64,000 bases of DNA from Phenylobacterium sp. (GCF_022402485.1 NZ_JAKRSA010000010.1:182428-246427), one strand, 5' to 3'; shown: positions 31,550-41,979, counted from the stretch's first letter. A program made the numbers and translations. Notes: generated by a model not told the origin, from the letters alone.

Positions 31550-32956
31550 TCAGCTTGTCAGGGCGTGTGCCGCCTTGGCTTTGTCGCTGGCGGCCAGGGC
31601 CGTGACGAAAGCGTCTCGCCAGGCGCTCACATCCTCCCTCTGAACGTTGTCAAACAAGGCGCGCCAGCGCTCGATCCGCTCTGCCAGCGGCATTGTCAGG
31701 GCGCGCTTCAGGGCTTCGGAGATTTCTTCGGGGCTGTTGGGGTTGACGATCAGGGCAGACGCCATCTGACCGGCTGCCCCGGCGAACCGTGACAGGATCA
31801 GCACGCCGGGATCGGCGGGGTCTTGGGCCGCCACATACTCCTTGGCCACCAGGTTCATGCCGTCTCGCAGGGGCGTCACCAGCCCGACCTTGGCAGCCCG
31901 GTAAAGGCCAGCCAGTTGGTCCCGGCGGTAGGTGCTGTTGACGCAGCGCAAGGGATTCCAATCCAGGTCGGCGTGCTCGCCATTGATGCGCCCAGAAAGG
32001 GCATCCAGGCGCGTCCGGATGTCCTGATAGGAGTCAACGGCTTCTCGGCTCACCGTAGCAACCTGAACCATCAGAACGTCCCGGCGCAGGTCAGGATTGT
32101 CGGCCAGGAACCGCTCAAAGCCCACGAATCGTTCTTCCAGACCCTTGGAGTAGTCGAGCCGGTCGACGCCGACGATCAGCTTTCGGAACACCGTATGGGC
32201 GACCATCCGGTCGTGGGTCAGGCGGGCCTGATCGGTGTCGACCATTTCGGCAAAGTCGGCCGCATCAATGCCAATGGGAAAGGCACCGATCTGCACCGTT
32301 CGACCAAAGGCCTTCAAACAGCCTGGCGAAACCACCTCCCCGCCGGCCTCAGCCAGGACGTATTCAGTGAAGGCGGTGGCGTATTCGGGGGTCTGGAAGC
32401 CCACCAGATCGTAGTCGAACAGGGCCGCCACCAGGGCCTTGTGGCTGGGCAGGGTGACCATCAGCTGGTGGGCTGGCCAGGGGATATGCAGGAAGAAGCC
32501 GATCCGGTTCTTCACCCCTAAGCGGCGCAGCTCCCGCGCCATGGGGATCAGGTGGTAGTCGTGCACCCAAATCAGGTCGTCTGGCTCGATCAGTGGTCGC
32601 AGGGTCTCAGCGAACCGGCGGTTCACCCGCTGATAGCCCTCATCGAAGGTGCGATCATAGGCGGTGAGATCCACCCGGTAGTGGAACAGCGGCCAGAGCG
32701 TCTTGTTGGCGTAGCCATTGTAATACTCGTCATAGTCGCTCTCCTCGAGGTCGACCGTGGCCACGGTGACGCCGTCGACCCGGCGCATGGACAGTTGCCC
32801 CGTGAAGGCTGGGACGGTCGCGCCGCTCCAGCCGAACCAGATTCCGGAATACTCCCGCAGCGCGGCGGCCAGGGCCATGGCCAGGCCCCCGACGCTCTCC
32901 TCGCCCTTGCCGCCTGGGGGATTGACCCGGTTGGAGACGACGATCAGGCGGCTCAC
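31550..32956 (-). CDS. otsA: Alpha,alpha-trehalose-phosphate synthase (UDP-forming)
   Basis: A 468-residue GT20 glycosyltransferase that makes trehalose-6-phosphate from UDP-glucose and glucose-6-phosphate. Visible family motifs are VSNRVN at the N-terminus, IWVHDYHLIPMARELR, and the C-terminal PLRDGMNLVAKEYVA. GTG at 32956 is the start, and its GTGA overlaps the otsB stop. Trehalose serves as an osmolyte and stress protectant. otsB followed by otsA forms a two-gene operon. Confidence 0.95.
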   Translation of the reverse strand: MSRLIVVSNRVNPPGGKGEESVGGLAMALAAALREYSGIWFGWSGATVPAFTGQLSMRRVDGVTVATVDLEESDYDEYYNGYANKTLWPLFHYRVDLTAYDRTFDEGYQRVNRRFAETLRPLIEPDDLIWVHDYHLIPMARELRRLGVKNRIGFFLHIPWPAHQLMVTLPSHKALVAALFDYDLVGFQTPEYATAFTEYVLAEAGGEVVSPGCLKAFGRTVQIGAFPIGIDAADFAEMVDTDQARLTHDRMVAHTVFRKLIVGVDRLDYSKGLEERFVGFERFLADNPDLRRDVLMVQVATVSREAVDSYQDIRTRLDALSGRINGEHADLDWNPLRCVNSTYRRDQLAGLYRAAKVGLVTPLRDGMNLVAKEYVAAQDPADPGVLILSRFAGAAGQMASALIVNPNSPEEISEALKRALTMPLAERIERWRALFDNVQREDVSAWRDAFVTALAASDKAKAAHALTS

Positions 32957-33720
32957 AGGGCGGCCTCCAGCCAGGCCAGTACGGCGTCCACATCAGCGAG
33001 TCTGCGGGTCGCAGCGCTCTGGCGCGGCGGGCCGACCAGAACGCCTAGGCCCCCCAGGGAGCGGGCAGCAACAAAGGCGGGCTCATCGGTGAGATCATCG
33101 CCCACGACGATCGGGATCGCCCCCAGAAACGGCGGCGTCTGCATGAAGTGGCGCAGGGAGTCCCCCTTGTCAGGGCCTGGCCCCCGCAACTCTATGACCA
33201 TGTGACCCGGTTGCAGGCCAAGCCCGGTCTGAGCAGCGAGGCGTTCGGCCAGGGCCAAGGCTGCGCCGGTGGCTTCGGGGGCGAGACGGTAGTGCAGCGC
33301 TGCACTCACCCCCTTGTCTTCCACCAGCAGTCCCGGGGTCGTCGCGGCCAGGGCGCGGAAGGCGGCGGTCACCTGGGGCAGGGCAGGGTGTGCAGGGGGC
33401 GGGCTGTGGTCAGCCCCTTGTCCCCGACGGTCCAGGCCGTGGACGGCGGCGACGGTATGAACTGAACCCTCCAGAATGCGGTCAACCTCGGTCAGGGGGC
33501 GGCCTGATAGAATCGCGACCCGGCCGTCCATCCGCGCAACCAGGGCCCGGAGGAGGGCCGACCGGCGGCGGTCTGGGCCAACGTCCCTGGGCCGCGCCGC
33601 GAGGGGCGCCAGCGTCCCGTCCAGGTCCAGGAAGAGGGCCGCGCCGTCGAGGTCCAGAAGAGGGGGTGACGGGTCCCCCGCCCACGGATTGGTCTGGCTC
33701 AGTTCCGGTGATCGCCCCAT
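32953..33720 (-). CDS. otsB: Trehalose-6-phosphate phosphatase
   Basis: A HAD-superfamily phosphatase of 255 residues that dephosphorylates trehalose-6-phosphate. HAD motif I is FLDLDGTLAPLA, motif II lies in ILSGRPL, and motif IV is VVGDDLTDEPAF. ATG at 33720 is preferred because longer starts add a non-conserved stretch. The stop overlaps the otsA start. It is divergent from zwf. Confidence 0.93.
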   Translation of the reverse strand: MGRSPELSQTNPWAGDPSPPLLDLDGAALFLDLDGTLAPLAARPRDVGPDRRRSALLRALVARMDGRVAILSGRPLTEVDRILEGSVHTVAAVHGLDRRGQGADHSPPPAHPALPQVTAAFRALAATTPGLLVEDKGVSAALHYRLAPEATGAALALAERLAAQTGLGLQPGHMVIELRGPGPDKGDSLRHFMQTPPFLGAIPIVVGDDLTDEPAFVAARSLGGLGVLVGPPRQSAATRRLADVDAVLAWLEAAL

Positions 33721-33929
33721 GGGCTCACAACGCCTGAGCGCCCCGTTGGCTCCGCCCGGCCAGGATGAAGGCACCAGACTGGCCGCCCTGACGCTTTCCT
33801 GCGGCCTCTTGGACGGGCCTATGGCGGTAATGGGCGAACCGGGGCATGGCCTTGGCGTTTGTTCATGGGAGACTAGGTCAGGTCTCCGACGCGCTGCCGA
33901 TCGTTTCTCCAGCCCCGAAAGGTCATCCC

Positions 33930-35399
33930 ATGCCCAAGGCGCCCCAAGCCGATGCGATCGTCCTGTTCGGGGGCGTGGGGGATCTCGCCCTGAGGATGCT
34001 GTTTCCCGCCCTCTATTTCCTCGATGCCGACGGCTTTCTGCCGGACGGGTTCAGGATCATCGCCGCAGCCCGGGGCGAGCTCATGCCAGATGCTTTCCGG
34101 GCTAAGGTCCGGGATGCGGTTGTCGAACGGGCGAGACCTCAGGCCCTGGACGAGGCGGTGTGGGCCCGGTTTGTCCAGCGCCTGGACTACCAGGCCGTCG
34201 ACGCGACCCAAGCTGAACGGCTGTCGTCCGTCCGCACGGCCTTGGGGCCAGCCCAGGCACCGATCTTCTATCTCGCCCTGTCGCCCAGTCTCTATGTGGG
34301 GGTCTGTCAGGCCTTGGCGGGGGCCGGCCTGATCACGGATCGAAGCCGGATCGTGTTGGAAAAGCCCATCGGCCACGATCTGGAAAGCTCCCGCGGGATC
34401 AATGGGGCCCTGGCTGAGGTGTTTGAAGAGGAGCAGGTGTTCCGCATCGACCACTATCTCGGCAAGGAAACGGTCCAGAACCTCATTGCCCTGCGGTTCG
34501 CCAACACCCTGTTCGAGCCCCTCTGGAACAACCTGACCATCGACCACGTGCAGATCACCGTGGCCGAGACCGAAGGGGTGGGTGAGCGCTGGCCCTATTA
34601 TGACGAGCACGGTGCCCTGCGCGACATGATCCAGAACCATGTGCTGCAGCTCCTGTGCCTGGTGGCCATGGAGCCGCCCTCGGACATGGAGGCGGAGTCC
34701 CTGCGCAACGAGAAGGTCAAGGTGCTCCGCTCCCTGCGGTCCATCACCCGGCAGGACGTGGCCCAGACCAGCGTGCGCGGCCAGTATGTGGCGGGCGTCG
34801 CCCAGGGCCAGTCGGCGGCGTCCTATGAGGACGAGCGGGGGGAAGAGAGCGCCACAGAGACCTTCGTGGCCCTACGGGTGGATATCGACAACTGGCGCTG
34901 GGCCGGCGTGCCGTTCTTCCTGCGCACCGGCAAGCGCCTGCCCGAACGGCGGACCCAGATCGCCATCCAGTTCAAGGGGGTGCCGCACTCCATCTTCGGC
35001 GGCCAGGCCAAGGATGACCTGGTGGCCAACCGGCTGGTCATCGACCTGCAGCCGGACGAGGACATCGAACTGCTCCTGATGAACAAGGCGCCCGGGATCT
35101 CCCAGGGGGGCATGCGGCTGCAGTCCCTGCCCCTGTCGCTGTCGCTGCTGCGGGCCTATTCAGGCCCCAATGCCCGCAGGCGCATCGCCTATGAGCGGCT
35201 GATCCTCGATGTGATCTTGGGCAACAGTGCCCTGTTTGTCCGCCGCGACGAGGTGGAACAGGCCTGGCGCTGGGTGGACGGGGTGGCTGAGGCCTGGGCT
35301 GAGGCCAGCATGGCGCCCAAGCCCTATGCGGCGGGAAGCTGGGGACCTGCGGGCGCCTTTGCCCTGATCGAGCGGGCGGGACGCGCCTGGTACGACTGA
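33930..35399 (+). CDS. zwf: Glucose-6-phosphate dehydrogenase
   Basis: A 489-residue enzyme opening the oxidative pentose phosphate and Entner-Doudoroff routes. The coenzyme motif GGVGDLALR is at residues 14-22 and the active-site RIDHYLGKE at 172-180. The usual GASGDLA is here GGVGDLA, a mild variant. ATG at 33930 has AAAGG 9 bases upstream. The usual neighbours pgl and edd are absent, but the otsBA genes use the same substrate, glucose-6-phosphate. It ends just before dut, convergently. Confidence 0.95.
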   Translation: MPKAPQADAIVLFGGVGDLALRMLFPALYFLDADGFLPDGFRIIAAARGELMPDAFRAKVRDAVVERARPQALDEAVWARFVQRLDYQAVDATQAERLSSVRTALGPAQAPIFYLALSPSLYVGVCQALAGAGLITDRSRIVLEKPIGHDLESSRGINGALAEVFEEEQVFRIDHYLGKETVQNLIALRFANTLFEPLWNNLTIDHVQITVAETEGVGERWPYYDEHGALRDMIQNHVLQLLCLVAMEPPSDMEAESLRNEKVKVLRSLRSITRQDVAQTSVRGQYVAGVAQGQSAASYEDERGEESATETFVALRVDIDNWRWAGVPFFLRTGKRLPERRTQIAIQFKGVPHSIFGGQAKDDLVANRLVIDLQPDEDIELLLMNKAPGISQGGMRLQSLPLSLSLLRAYSGPNARRRIAYERLILDVILGNSALFVRRDEVEQAWRWVDGVAEAWAEASMAPKPYAAGSWGPAGAFALIERAGRAWYD

Positions 35400-35407
35400 A
35401 TGGGGGT

Positions 35408-35863
35408 CTAGCTTGCGCCGGTGGAGCCAAAGCCACCGGCCCCCCGGGCGGTTTCGTCCAGGCTGTCGGTCTCGTCCCAGACCGCCTGGATCACCGGGGC
35501 GATGACCAGTTGAGCGATGCGGTCGCCCCGGCGGATGGTGAAGTCCTCTTCCCCCAGATTGACCAGGATCACCTTCATTTCCCCCCGATAGTCCGCGTCG
35601 ACCGTTCCCGGCGAATTGAGGCAGGTGATGCCGGACTTGGCCGCCAGCCCTGAGCGCGGACGCACTTGACCCTCGAAACCGGGGGGCAGGGCCATGGCCA
35701 GGCCTGTCGGGACCATGGCGCGTTCCATGGGCCGCAGCACGATGGGGGTGTCCTCGGCTACGGCGGCGCGCAGGTCCATGCCGGCGGCGAGCGCGGTCTC
35801 ATAGGCCGGCAGGGGCAGGTCGGGGTTATGGGCCAGACGGATGATCTTGATGGTCGGGGTCAT
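35408..35863 (-). CDS. dut: Deoxyuridine 5'-triphosphate nucleotidohydrolase
   Basis: A 151-residue trimeric dUTPase that removes dUTP and supplies dUMP for thymidylate. The five motifs are present: [41 protein letters not shown] and the flexible [10 protein letters not shown] tail. ATG at 35863 overlaps the coaBC stop by four bases (ATGA). The coaBC-dut order is conserved in many bacteria. Confidence 0.97.
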   Translation of the reverse strand: MTPTIKIIRLAHNPDLPLPAYETALAAGMDLRAAVAEDTPIVLRPMERAMVPTGLAMALPPGFEGQVRPRSGLAAKSGITCLNSPGTVDADYRGEMKVILVNLGEEDFTIRRGDRIAQLVIAPVIQAVWDETDSLDETARGAGGFGSTGAS

Positions 35864-37071
35864 GTCAGGGCCTTGGCCATGCGCAGGGCGAGCTTGGTTG
35901 CCACCTCGGATTTCGCGGTCTTCTCCCACCGCTCGACGTCCGTGGCACTGACGATGGAGACGGTGTTGTCGTCGCCCCCCATGACACCTTCCACGCTGAC
36001 GTCATTGGCCACGATCCAGTCGCAGCCCTTCCGGGCGAGCTTGGCCTTGGCATAGGCCTCCACATCGTTGGTCTCGGCGGCAAAGCCCACCACCAGCCTG
36101 GGCCGTGCAGGGCCTTGCGCCGAGAGGGTCGCCAGAATGTCGGGGTTCTCCACCAGCCGCAGGGCCGGCGGGGCGTCTCCGGTCTTCTTGATCTTCACCG
36201 TCCCCTCATCGGCGGGCCGCCAGTCGGCGACGGCGGCGACACAGACGGCGAGATCAGCGGGCAGGGCGCCCTGACAGGCGGCCAGCATCTGGCGGGCCGT
36301 TTCCACCTGCACCCGGGTGACCCCAGCCGGGGCCGACAGCGCCGTAGGGCCCGAGACCAGGGTGACCTTGCAGCCCAAGGCCGCCAGGGCCTCGGCTATG
36401 GCATAGCCCTGCTTGCCGCTGGAGCGGTTGGTCAGATAGCGCACCGGATCGATGGGTTCGGCTGTGGGGCCGGCGGTGACGATGGCGTGGCGCCCGCTCA
36501 GGGGGCCTTTGGCGCTGGAGGGGGCTTGCGCCCCGCCCAACATCCCCATGATCGCCTCGAGGATCGCAGGGGGCTCAGCCATGCGGCCGGGGCCAAACTC
36601 GCCACAGGCCATGGCACCGTCATCTGGACCCACAAAGGCGACGCCGTCGGCCTTGAGGGTGGCCAGGTTCCGCCGGGTGGCGGGATGATCCCACATGCGC
36701 ACATTCATGGCCGGGGCCATCAGGACGGGCTTGTCGGTGGCCAGCAGGGTGGTGGTGGCGAGGTCCCCGGCCAAGCCCTGGGCGGCCTTGGCCATCAGGT
36801 CGGCAGTGGCGGGAACAACGACAACCAGATCGGCGGACCGGGACAGCTGGATGTGCCCCATCTCGGCCTCGTCGGTGAGCGAAAAGAGCTCGGAATAGAC
36901 CTTGTCTTCGGCCAGGGCCGCCAGGGACAGGGGGGTGACGAACTGGGCACCAGCGCTGGTCAGGATCGGGCGTACCGCAACCCCGGCCTTGCGCAGCAGC
37001 CGGGTCAGCTCCAGGGCCTTATAGGCGGCGACCCCGCCGCCGACGATCAGGAGAACTCGCTTCTGCGTCAA
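35860..37071 (-). CDS. coaBC: Bifunctional phosphopantothenoylcysteine decarboxylase/synthase
   Basis: About 403 residues, covering two steps of coenzyme A synthesis. The N-terminal flavoprotein CoaC half has [21 protein letters not shown] and the substrate motif PAMNVRMW. The CoaB half has [22 protein letters not shown] and the KIKKTGD motif. TTG at 37071 is the likely start because AAGGGA lies about 10 bases upstream and the conserved domain begins there; an upstream frame extension is not conserved. It is co-translated with dut. Confidence 0.93.
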   Translation of the reverse strand: MTQKRVLLIVGGGVAAYKALELTRLLRKAGVAVRPILTSAGAQFVTPLSLAALAEDKVYSELFSLTDEAEMGHIQLSRSADLVVVVPATADLMAKAAQGLAGDLATTTLLATDKPVLMAPAMNVRMWDHPATRRNLATLKADGVAFVGPDDGAMACGEFGPGRMAEPPAILEAIMGMLGGAQAPSSAKGPLSGRHAIVTAGPTAEPIDPVRYLTNRSSGKQGYAIAEALAALGCKVTLVSGPTALSAPAGVTRVQVETARQMLAACQGALPADLAVCVAAVADWRPADEGTVKIKKTGDAPPALRLVENPDILATLSAQGPARPRLVVGFAAETNDVEAYAKAKLARKGCDWIVANDVSVEGVMGGDDNTVSIVSATDVERWEKTAKSEVATKLALRMAKALT

Positions 37072-37197
37072 AGCCCAGAATCCCTTGTGACACCCTCGAT
37101 CGCTATAGCCGCATATGGCCTCTGGACAAAACCGCACATCTGTTCTTAGTTCGTTCCAATACATCCTAGGGATGCGATCTTGGAGATGGACACGGTG

Positions 37198-37695
37198 ATG
37201 ATGCGGTCAGCTTTGGCGCTTGCGGCGGGCGCCTGCCTTTTCATTCTCAGCGCCTGCGACAATGGACCCTCGGCGGTAGCCCCGGCCCCCAGCGCCGGCG
37301 AGGCGGGGCAGGACGCCGTGGCCACCGCGCCGGGGGCGACTCCGCCGGGCCGGGCCTCTGCCCCCCTGGTGGATGGCCGCCCCCTGTGGTCGGAAACCCA
37401 GCGCTATTCCGCCCAGGAGAATGCCGAGCGGGCCTTTGCGCGCAATGGCACGGCCTTTGAGGCCACGGACCTGGATGATTTTGTCCGCAAGGCCCATGCC
37501 TTCGTCAATGATCCCCCGGCCGGGGCCGAGACCCTGAGCCGGGGCAATGGCGACACCCTGATCTATGATCCGGCTGCCAATGTGTTTGCTGTGGCCAATG
37601 CCGAAGGGGCGCCACGGACCATGTTCAAGCCCGACAATGGGCCGGCCTATTGGGAAGAGCAGAAGGCCCGGGAGGCTGATCGCAACGGCCAATGA
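37198..37695 (+). CDS. Lipoprotein with toxin-like C-terminal domain
   Basis: A 165-residue predicted lipoprotein with signal peptide and lipobox LSAC, followed by a Pro/Ala-rich linker (residues 25-60). The C-terminal 90 residues contain GDTLIYDPAANVFAV and then APRTMFKPDNGPAYWEEQ. That pattern reminds me of BECR-fold RNase domains found at the C-termini of polymorphic toxins, but the match is from memory. A conserved catalytic histidine may be HAFVND. No immunity gene is evident next to it. The start among several in-frame codons (37180-37201) is uncertain. Confidence 0.7.
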   Translation: MMRSALALAAGACLFILSACDNGPSAVAPAPSAGEAGQDAVATAPGATPPGRASAPLVDGRPLWSETQRYSAQENAERAFARNGTAFEATDLDDFVRKAHAFVNDPPAGAETLSRGNGDTLIYDPAANVFAVANAEGAPRTMFKPDNGPAYWEEQKAREADRNGQ

Positions 37696-37730
37696 GCTCA
37701 GGCGCGCTCTGACTTCGCGGGGGTCTGGGC

Positions 37731-39227
37731 TCAGGCCAGGGCGCCCAACAGGAAAGCGCCGCCTGCGGTCAGGGCACCCATGACAAACCAGATCCAGCTG
37801 GGATCCCGGGGGGCGACCACGGGGGCTTCGGGCTCGGGGGCCTGTAGGCGGCGCTTGAGGCCGTGCAGAACCTCCAGGCCGTCCTGTATCAGGCGCAGGG
37901 CCTGGGCCGGGGGGGCGAGTTCACGGGTGATCCAGCGGCGGACCACCGGATCAGCGGCGCTCCAGATGTCGCATTCAGGGTCGATGCGCCGGGCCACGCC
38001 CTCCACGGTCATCATGGTCTTCTGCAGCAGCACCAGTTCCGGGCGCAGATGCATGTCGAACAGGGCGGTGATCTCGAACAGCTGGATCAGCACCCGGCTC
38101 ATGGAGACTTGGCTGGCGGATCGGCCAAACACCGGCTCGCCCACCGCCCTCAGGGCCTGGGCGAAGGCCGCCCGATCATGGTGGGCGGGCACATAGCCAG
38201 CGCGGAAATGGACCTCGGCGACCCGGGGATAGTCCCGGTTGAGGAATCCCCAGAGAATTTCCGCCAGATAACGCCGTTCGTCCGGGCCAATCCGCCCGAT
38301 GATGCCGTAGTCGACGGCGACGATCTGGGCCGGGGCGGCCACGAACAGATTGCCCTCATGCAGATCTGCGTGGAACACCCCGTGGTCGAGGGCCTGGGAC
38401 AGGAAGGCCCGCAACAGGTTGGCCGCCAGCATCGGGCGGTCGAGCCCGGGCAGATCCAGGGTCGCGGGGTCTGACAGGGGCGCGCCGTTCGCCCATTCCA
38501 GGGTCAGCACCTGTTTGCCGACCCCTTCCCAGATGACGGCGGGGGCGGACATGTAGCCATCCTTGGCCATCACTCCGCCCAACTCATCACAGCCGGCCGC
38601 CTCCAGGCGCAAGTCGAGCTCAAGTTCGGTGGCGCGGATCACGGTCTCGGCAAAAGCCACAGGCTCCAGGCGGCTGGCGGCGGGCACATAGCGGTCCACC
38701 AGCCGGGCGGCCAGGAGCACGGCCCCGGAGTCCCGGGCGACCCGCGCGGCGATGTTGGGCCGCAAGACCTTGACGGCCACTCGGCGGCCGTCGTGCAGGC
38801 GCGCCTCATGGGCCTGGGCCAGAGAGGCCGCGGCCACAGCCTCGCCAAACTCGGAAAACTGGCGCTCCAGCGGCGCGCCGAGGGCGGCTTCCACCTGTGC
38901 GCGGGCCATCTCGGCGGGAAAGGGTGCCAGCCGGTCCTTCAGCCGTGACAGGTCTTCGGCGAAGGCGGCCCCGAAGATGTCGGCGCGGGTGGACATCAGC
39001 TGGCCGATCTTGATGGCCACCGGGCCCAGCTCTACCAGGGCCAGGGCCAGGCGCTCGCCCGGGCGGCCTGTCTTTGCTTTCTTGCCGGCCAACCGGCGCA
39101 GGACCCGCCCCAAATCACGGATCGGCGGCGGGTACTGGGTCTCCAGTTCCACAGGCAGCAGGGCGTCGTAGCGGGTCAGAGTCCAGGCTGCGGCGGCGAG
39201 CCGGCCAAGGGCGGCGGGACGCGCCAT
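37731..39227 (-). CDS. ubiB: ABC1/UbiB atypical kinase for ubiquinone synthesis
   Basis: A 498-residue protein kinase-like ATPase needed for ubiquinone accumulation. The invariant KxGQ motif is seen in AIKIGQLMSTRADIF. The A-rich nucleotide loop, HADLHEGN and VDYGIIGR follow. Two C-terminal hydrophobic segments end in GALTAGGAFLLGALA, anchoring it to the inner membrane. It follows ubiE after one base. ATG at 39227 is the start. Confidence 0.95.
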   Translation of the reverse strand: MARPAALGRLAAAAWTLTRYDALLPVELETQYPPPIRDLGRVLRRLAGKKAKTGRPGERLALALVELGPVAIKIGQLMSTRADIFGAAFAEDLSRLKDRLAPFPAEMARAQVEAALGAPLERQFSEFGEAVAAASLAQAHEARLHDGRRVAVKVLRPNIAARVARDSGAVLLAARLVDRYVPAASRLEPVAFAETVIRATELELDLRLEAAGCDELGGVMAKDGYMSAPAVIWEGVGKQVLTLEWANGAPLSDPATLDLPGLDRPMLAANLLRAFLSQALDHGVFHADLHEGNLFVAAPAQIVAVDYGIIGRIGPDERRYLAEILWGFLNRDYPRVAEVHFRAGYVPAHHDRAAFAQALRAVGEPVFGRSASQVSMSRVLIQLFEITALFDMHLRPELVLLQKTMMTVEGVARRIDPECDIWSAADPVVRRWITRELAPPAQALRLIQDGLEVLHGLKRRLQAPEPEAPVVAPRDPSWIWFVMGALTAGGAFLLGALA

Positions 39228-39228
39228 G

Positions 39229-39987
39229 TCAGATGGCCCAGCCCTGATGCAGGGCCGCCACGCCGCCGGTGAAGTTGGTGTAGCTCACCCGGGAAAAGCC
39301 GGCCTCACGCATCATCTGGGCGAAGCTCTGCTGGTCGGGGAAGCGGCGGATACTCTCCACCAGGTACTGATAAGACTCCCGGTCCCTGGCCACCAGCTCG
39401 CCCACGGCGGGGATCACCTTGAAGGAGTAGGCGTCATAGGCCCGCCGCAGGGGCTCGGTGATCGGTCTTGAGAACTCCAGGCACAGAAACCGTCCGCCCG
39501 GCTTGAGCACCCGCCGGGCCTCCCGCAGGGCCGCCGGGATATCGGTGACATTGCGGATACCGAACGAGATCACATAGGCGTCGGCGCAGGCGTCTGCCAA
39601 AGGCAGGGCCTGGGCGTCGCCGACGTTCCAGCAGATCTCCGGCTCCGAGCCCTTTGCGCGGCCCGCGGTGATCATCTCGCCATTGTAGTCCATCAGGAAG
39701 ATGGTGGCGTCCGGGCCGCCCCGGCGCTGCTGGGCGCGCCGCGCCATCTTTGCAAAACGCCGCGCCATATCGCCGGTGCCACCCGCGCAGTCGATGATCA
39801 CCTCGCCAGGCTGAGGGTTCAGGCGGGCGGCGACGGCATCCTTCCAGAGTCGGTGGACACCACCGCTCATCAGGTCGTTCATCAGATCATAGCTGCGCGC
39901 GACGCTGTCGAAGACCCCGCGCACCAGGCGTGGCTTCTCGTCGGCCGCAACGTCGCGGAATCCGAAGGTGGCGGCTGGTCCGGTCAT
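39229..39987 (-). CDS. ubiE: Ubiquinone/menaquinone C-methyltransferase
   Basis: A class I SAM methyltransferase of 252 residues. The SAM motif is [13 protein letters not shown]. Family signatures include [24 protein letters not shown] and [27 protein letters not shown] at 39987 is chosen because GAGG lies 6 bases upstream; the ATG at 39999 has a poorly spaced site. It is the first gene of a ubiE-ubiB pair and is divergent from mutM. Confidence 0.95.
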   Translation of the reverse strand: MTGPAATFGFRDVAADEKPRLVRGVFDSVARSYDLMNDLMSGGVHRLWKDAVAARLNPQPGEVIIDCAGGTGDMARRFAKMARRAQQRRGGPDATIFLMDYNGEMITAGRAKGSEPEICWNVGDAQALPLADACADAYVISFGIRNVTDIPAALREARRVLKPGGRFLCLEFSRPITEPLRRAYDAYSFKVIPAVGELVARDRESYQYLVESIRRFPDQQSFAQMMREAGFSRVSYTNFTGGVAALHQGWAI

Positions 39988-40102
39988 GGCTCGCCTCATA
40001 GCCTCCCTGGACCGCGCGCGCCAGCGCAAGGCCGCTGCGCGCAGGCGAAGTTGATGACGCTTAAAGTTGATCCCAGGCCTGGCCTCTGCCAATCGATGAC
40101 CC

Positions 40103-40966
40103 ATGCCCGAACTTCCCGAGGTTGAGACCGTCTGCCGCGGACTGGCGCCTGTCCTGGATGGCCAGCGCCTGACCCGTGTGGAGGCCCGCCGTCCCGATCT
40201 GCGGTTTCCCTTCCCGGAGGACTTTGTCCAGCGGCTGGCCGGGGCGCGCATCGAGGCCCTGTCCCGCCGAGCCAAGTACGTTCTGGCCCCCACCGATCGC
40301 GGGGACACCCTGGTGATGCACCTGGGCATGAGTGGGCGCTTCGAAATCGCCCGCCCTGAGGGGACGGTCCGGCCTGGGCAATTTGTCTATGCCGCCGACC
40401 CTGACCCCCGGCACGCCCATGTGGTTTTTGAAACCGAGGCTGGGGGCCGGGTCACCTATTATGACCCCCGGCGTTTCGGCTATATGGGCCTGATCCCCAC
40501 AAAATCGCTTAGTGCGCATCCGTGGTTTGCCGCCATGGGGCCAGAACCTCTGTCAGAGTCCTTCGACGCAGGTCTGCTGGTCCGGGCTTTCGAGGGGCGT
40601 CGACAGGGGCCAAAGACCCTGTTGCTGGACCAGAGGATCGTGGCGGGCCTGGGCAACATCTATGTCTGCGAGGCCCTGCACATGGCCCGCATCTCCCCGT
40701 TCCGCCCGGCGGGAGACATCTCTCGCCCCCGATTGAAGGGCCTGGCCCAGGCCATTGTCCAGGTGCTGGAGGCCGCCATCGCGGCAGGGGGCTCCACCTT
40801 GCGCGACTATGCCGGTGCCGATGGAGCGCTCGGATACTTCCAGCACAGCTTCCGGGCCTATGGGCGGGAGGGAGAGGCCTGTTCCAACCGGGCCTGCGGC
40901 GGAACCATCGCCCGGGAGGTCCAGGCAGGGCGCTCGACCTTCTTTTGCCCGACCTGTCAGAGATGA
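40103..40966 (+). CDS. mutM: Formamidopyrimidine-DNA glycosylase
   Basis: A 287-residue base-excision repair enzyme that removes 8-oxoguanine and cleaves the abasic site. The N-terminus MPELPEVET carries the catalytic Pro2 and Glu3. A lysine of the beta-hairpin loop follows in HLGMSGRF. The helix-two-turns-helix has [18 protein letters not shown]. The C-terminal zinc finger has the four cysteines (CSNRAC and FCPTC). Its stop overlaps the next gene by four bases. Confidence 0.97.
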   Translation: MPELPEVETVCRGLAPVLDGQRLTRVEARRPDLRFPFPEDFVQRLAGARIEALSRRAKYVLAPTDRGDTLVMHLGMSGRFEIARPEGTVRPGQFVYAADPDPRHAHVVFETEAGGRVTYYDPRRFGYMGLIPTKSLSAHPWFAAMGPEPLSESFDAGLLVRAFEGRRQGPKTLLLDQRIVAGLGNIYVCEALHMARISPFRPAGDISRPRLKGLAQAIVQVLEAAIAAGGSTLRDYAGADGALGYFQHSFRAYGREGEACSNRACGGTIAREVQAGRSTFFCPTCQR

Positions 40967-41838
40967 GCCCCATGCGGCATCTGCACGCCCTGATCGCTTT
41001 GATCCTCGCCCTGGCTGTGGCCCCGGCGGTCAGGGCCGAGCCCGCCATCTGGATCGTCCGCGACGAGGACTCCGAAATGGTCCTGTTCGGTTCCATCCAC
41101 CTTCTGCCGCCAGGCCTGGCCTGGCGCCCCGCTGCCCTCGACGCCGCCCTGGTCAAGGCCGATGACCTCTGGTTTGAACTGCCCATGGGGGCAGAGACCC
41201 AGCAGCAGGCCGCCCGTCTGGCCATGCGCCAGGGGACGTTGCCCCCAGGGCCTGGGCTCTATGAACGCCTGCCCACCGACAGTCGTCAGCGTCTGGAGCG
41301 GCTGGCCGCCGAATATGGTCTGCCGGCCAATTTCCTGGACCAGCTCAAGCCCTGGTTTGCTGAGGTGCTGCTGGTCACCACCATGCTGGGCCGTCAGGGG
41401 GCCGATATCGCCCATGGGGTCGAAGAGCAGGTGAACATCACAGCCTCGCCTGAGGTTCGCCGCCAAGCCCTGGAGACTGTCGAAGAGCAACTGGGGGCCT
41501 TTGACGCCGTCCCTTTGGAGGAACAGCTCGCCAGCCTCGCCTATAATCTTCAGGCCATGGAGGAGGACCCCGGCGCCTTTGATCGGCTCTTGGCGATCTG
41601 GATGGCCGGCGACCTCGCCGCCCTGGAGGCCGAGGCCCTGGACCCCCTGGAGGCCTTTGCCCCCTCGCTCTACCAGCAGCTCATTGTCGATCGGAACACT
41701 GACTGGCTGGAGCAGCTCCGAACTCGACTGGCCGGCTCAGGCCGCACGGTGGTGGTGGTGGGTGCCGGTCATCTGGTCGGGGATGTGGGCCTGCCCGCGC
41801 GGCTTCGCGCCCTGGGCTATGAGGTCGAGGGCCCCTAG
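40963..41838 (+). CDS. TraB/GumN family protein, secreted
   Basis: A protein of about 291 residues of the TraB/GumN (PrgY, TIKI-like) family, a putative metal-dependent protease fold. It has a signal peptide (residues 4-23, ending VRAEPA). The first motif is VLFGSIHLLPPG, containing the GSxHL signature, and the C-terminal GAGHLVGDVGLPARLRALGYEV contains the second (GxxH). Function in bacteria is largely unknown. ATG at 40963 overlaps the mutM stop (ATGA), implying co-translation; ATG 40972 is an alternative. Confidence 0.9.
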   Translation: MSPMRHLHALIALILALAVAPAVRAEPAIWIVRDEDSEMVLFGSIHLLPPGLAWRPAALDAALVKADDLWFELPMGAETQQQAARLAMRQGTLPPGPGLYERLPTDSRQRLERLAAEYGLPANFLDQLKPWFAEVLLVTTMLGRQGADIAHGVEEQVNITASPEVRRQALETVEEQLGAFDAVPLEEQLASLAYNLQAMEEDPGAFDRLLAIWMAGDLAALEAEALDPLEAFAPSLYQQLIVDRNTDWLEQLRTRLAGSGRTVVVVGAGHLVGDVGLPARLRALGYEVEGP

Positions 41839-41911
41839 GGGCTGATGTCACCAGACGGACGCTCGGATCTTGGAATCTGGGACTGAACGCGAAGTCTTCA
41901 TCGCGTTTCGT

Positions 41912-41941
41912 CCGATAAGCGGTTCCCACTGATCGGAACGC
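41912..41941 (-). repeat. Dispersed 30-bp palindromic repeat, copy 1
   Basis: The reverse complement of this segment matches 28 of 30 bases of 49920-49949. Its core is CCGATAA or CCGATCA, GTGGGAACCG, TTATCGG, an imperfect hairpin. It lies 39 bp upstream of the enoyl-CoA hydratase start, preceded by a short ACGCG/CGCGT inverted repeat. This type of palindrome is common in intergenic alphaproteobacterial DNA. Confidence 0.75.
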
Positions 41942-41979
41942 CCTTTATCGGCAGGTACGTGCTTGAACCAGGAGCCGCC

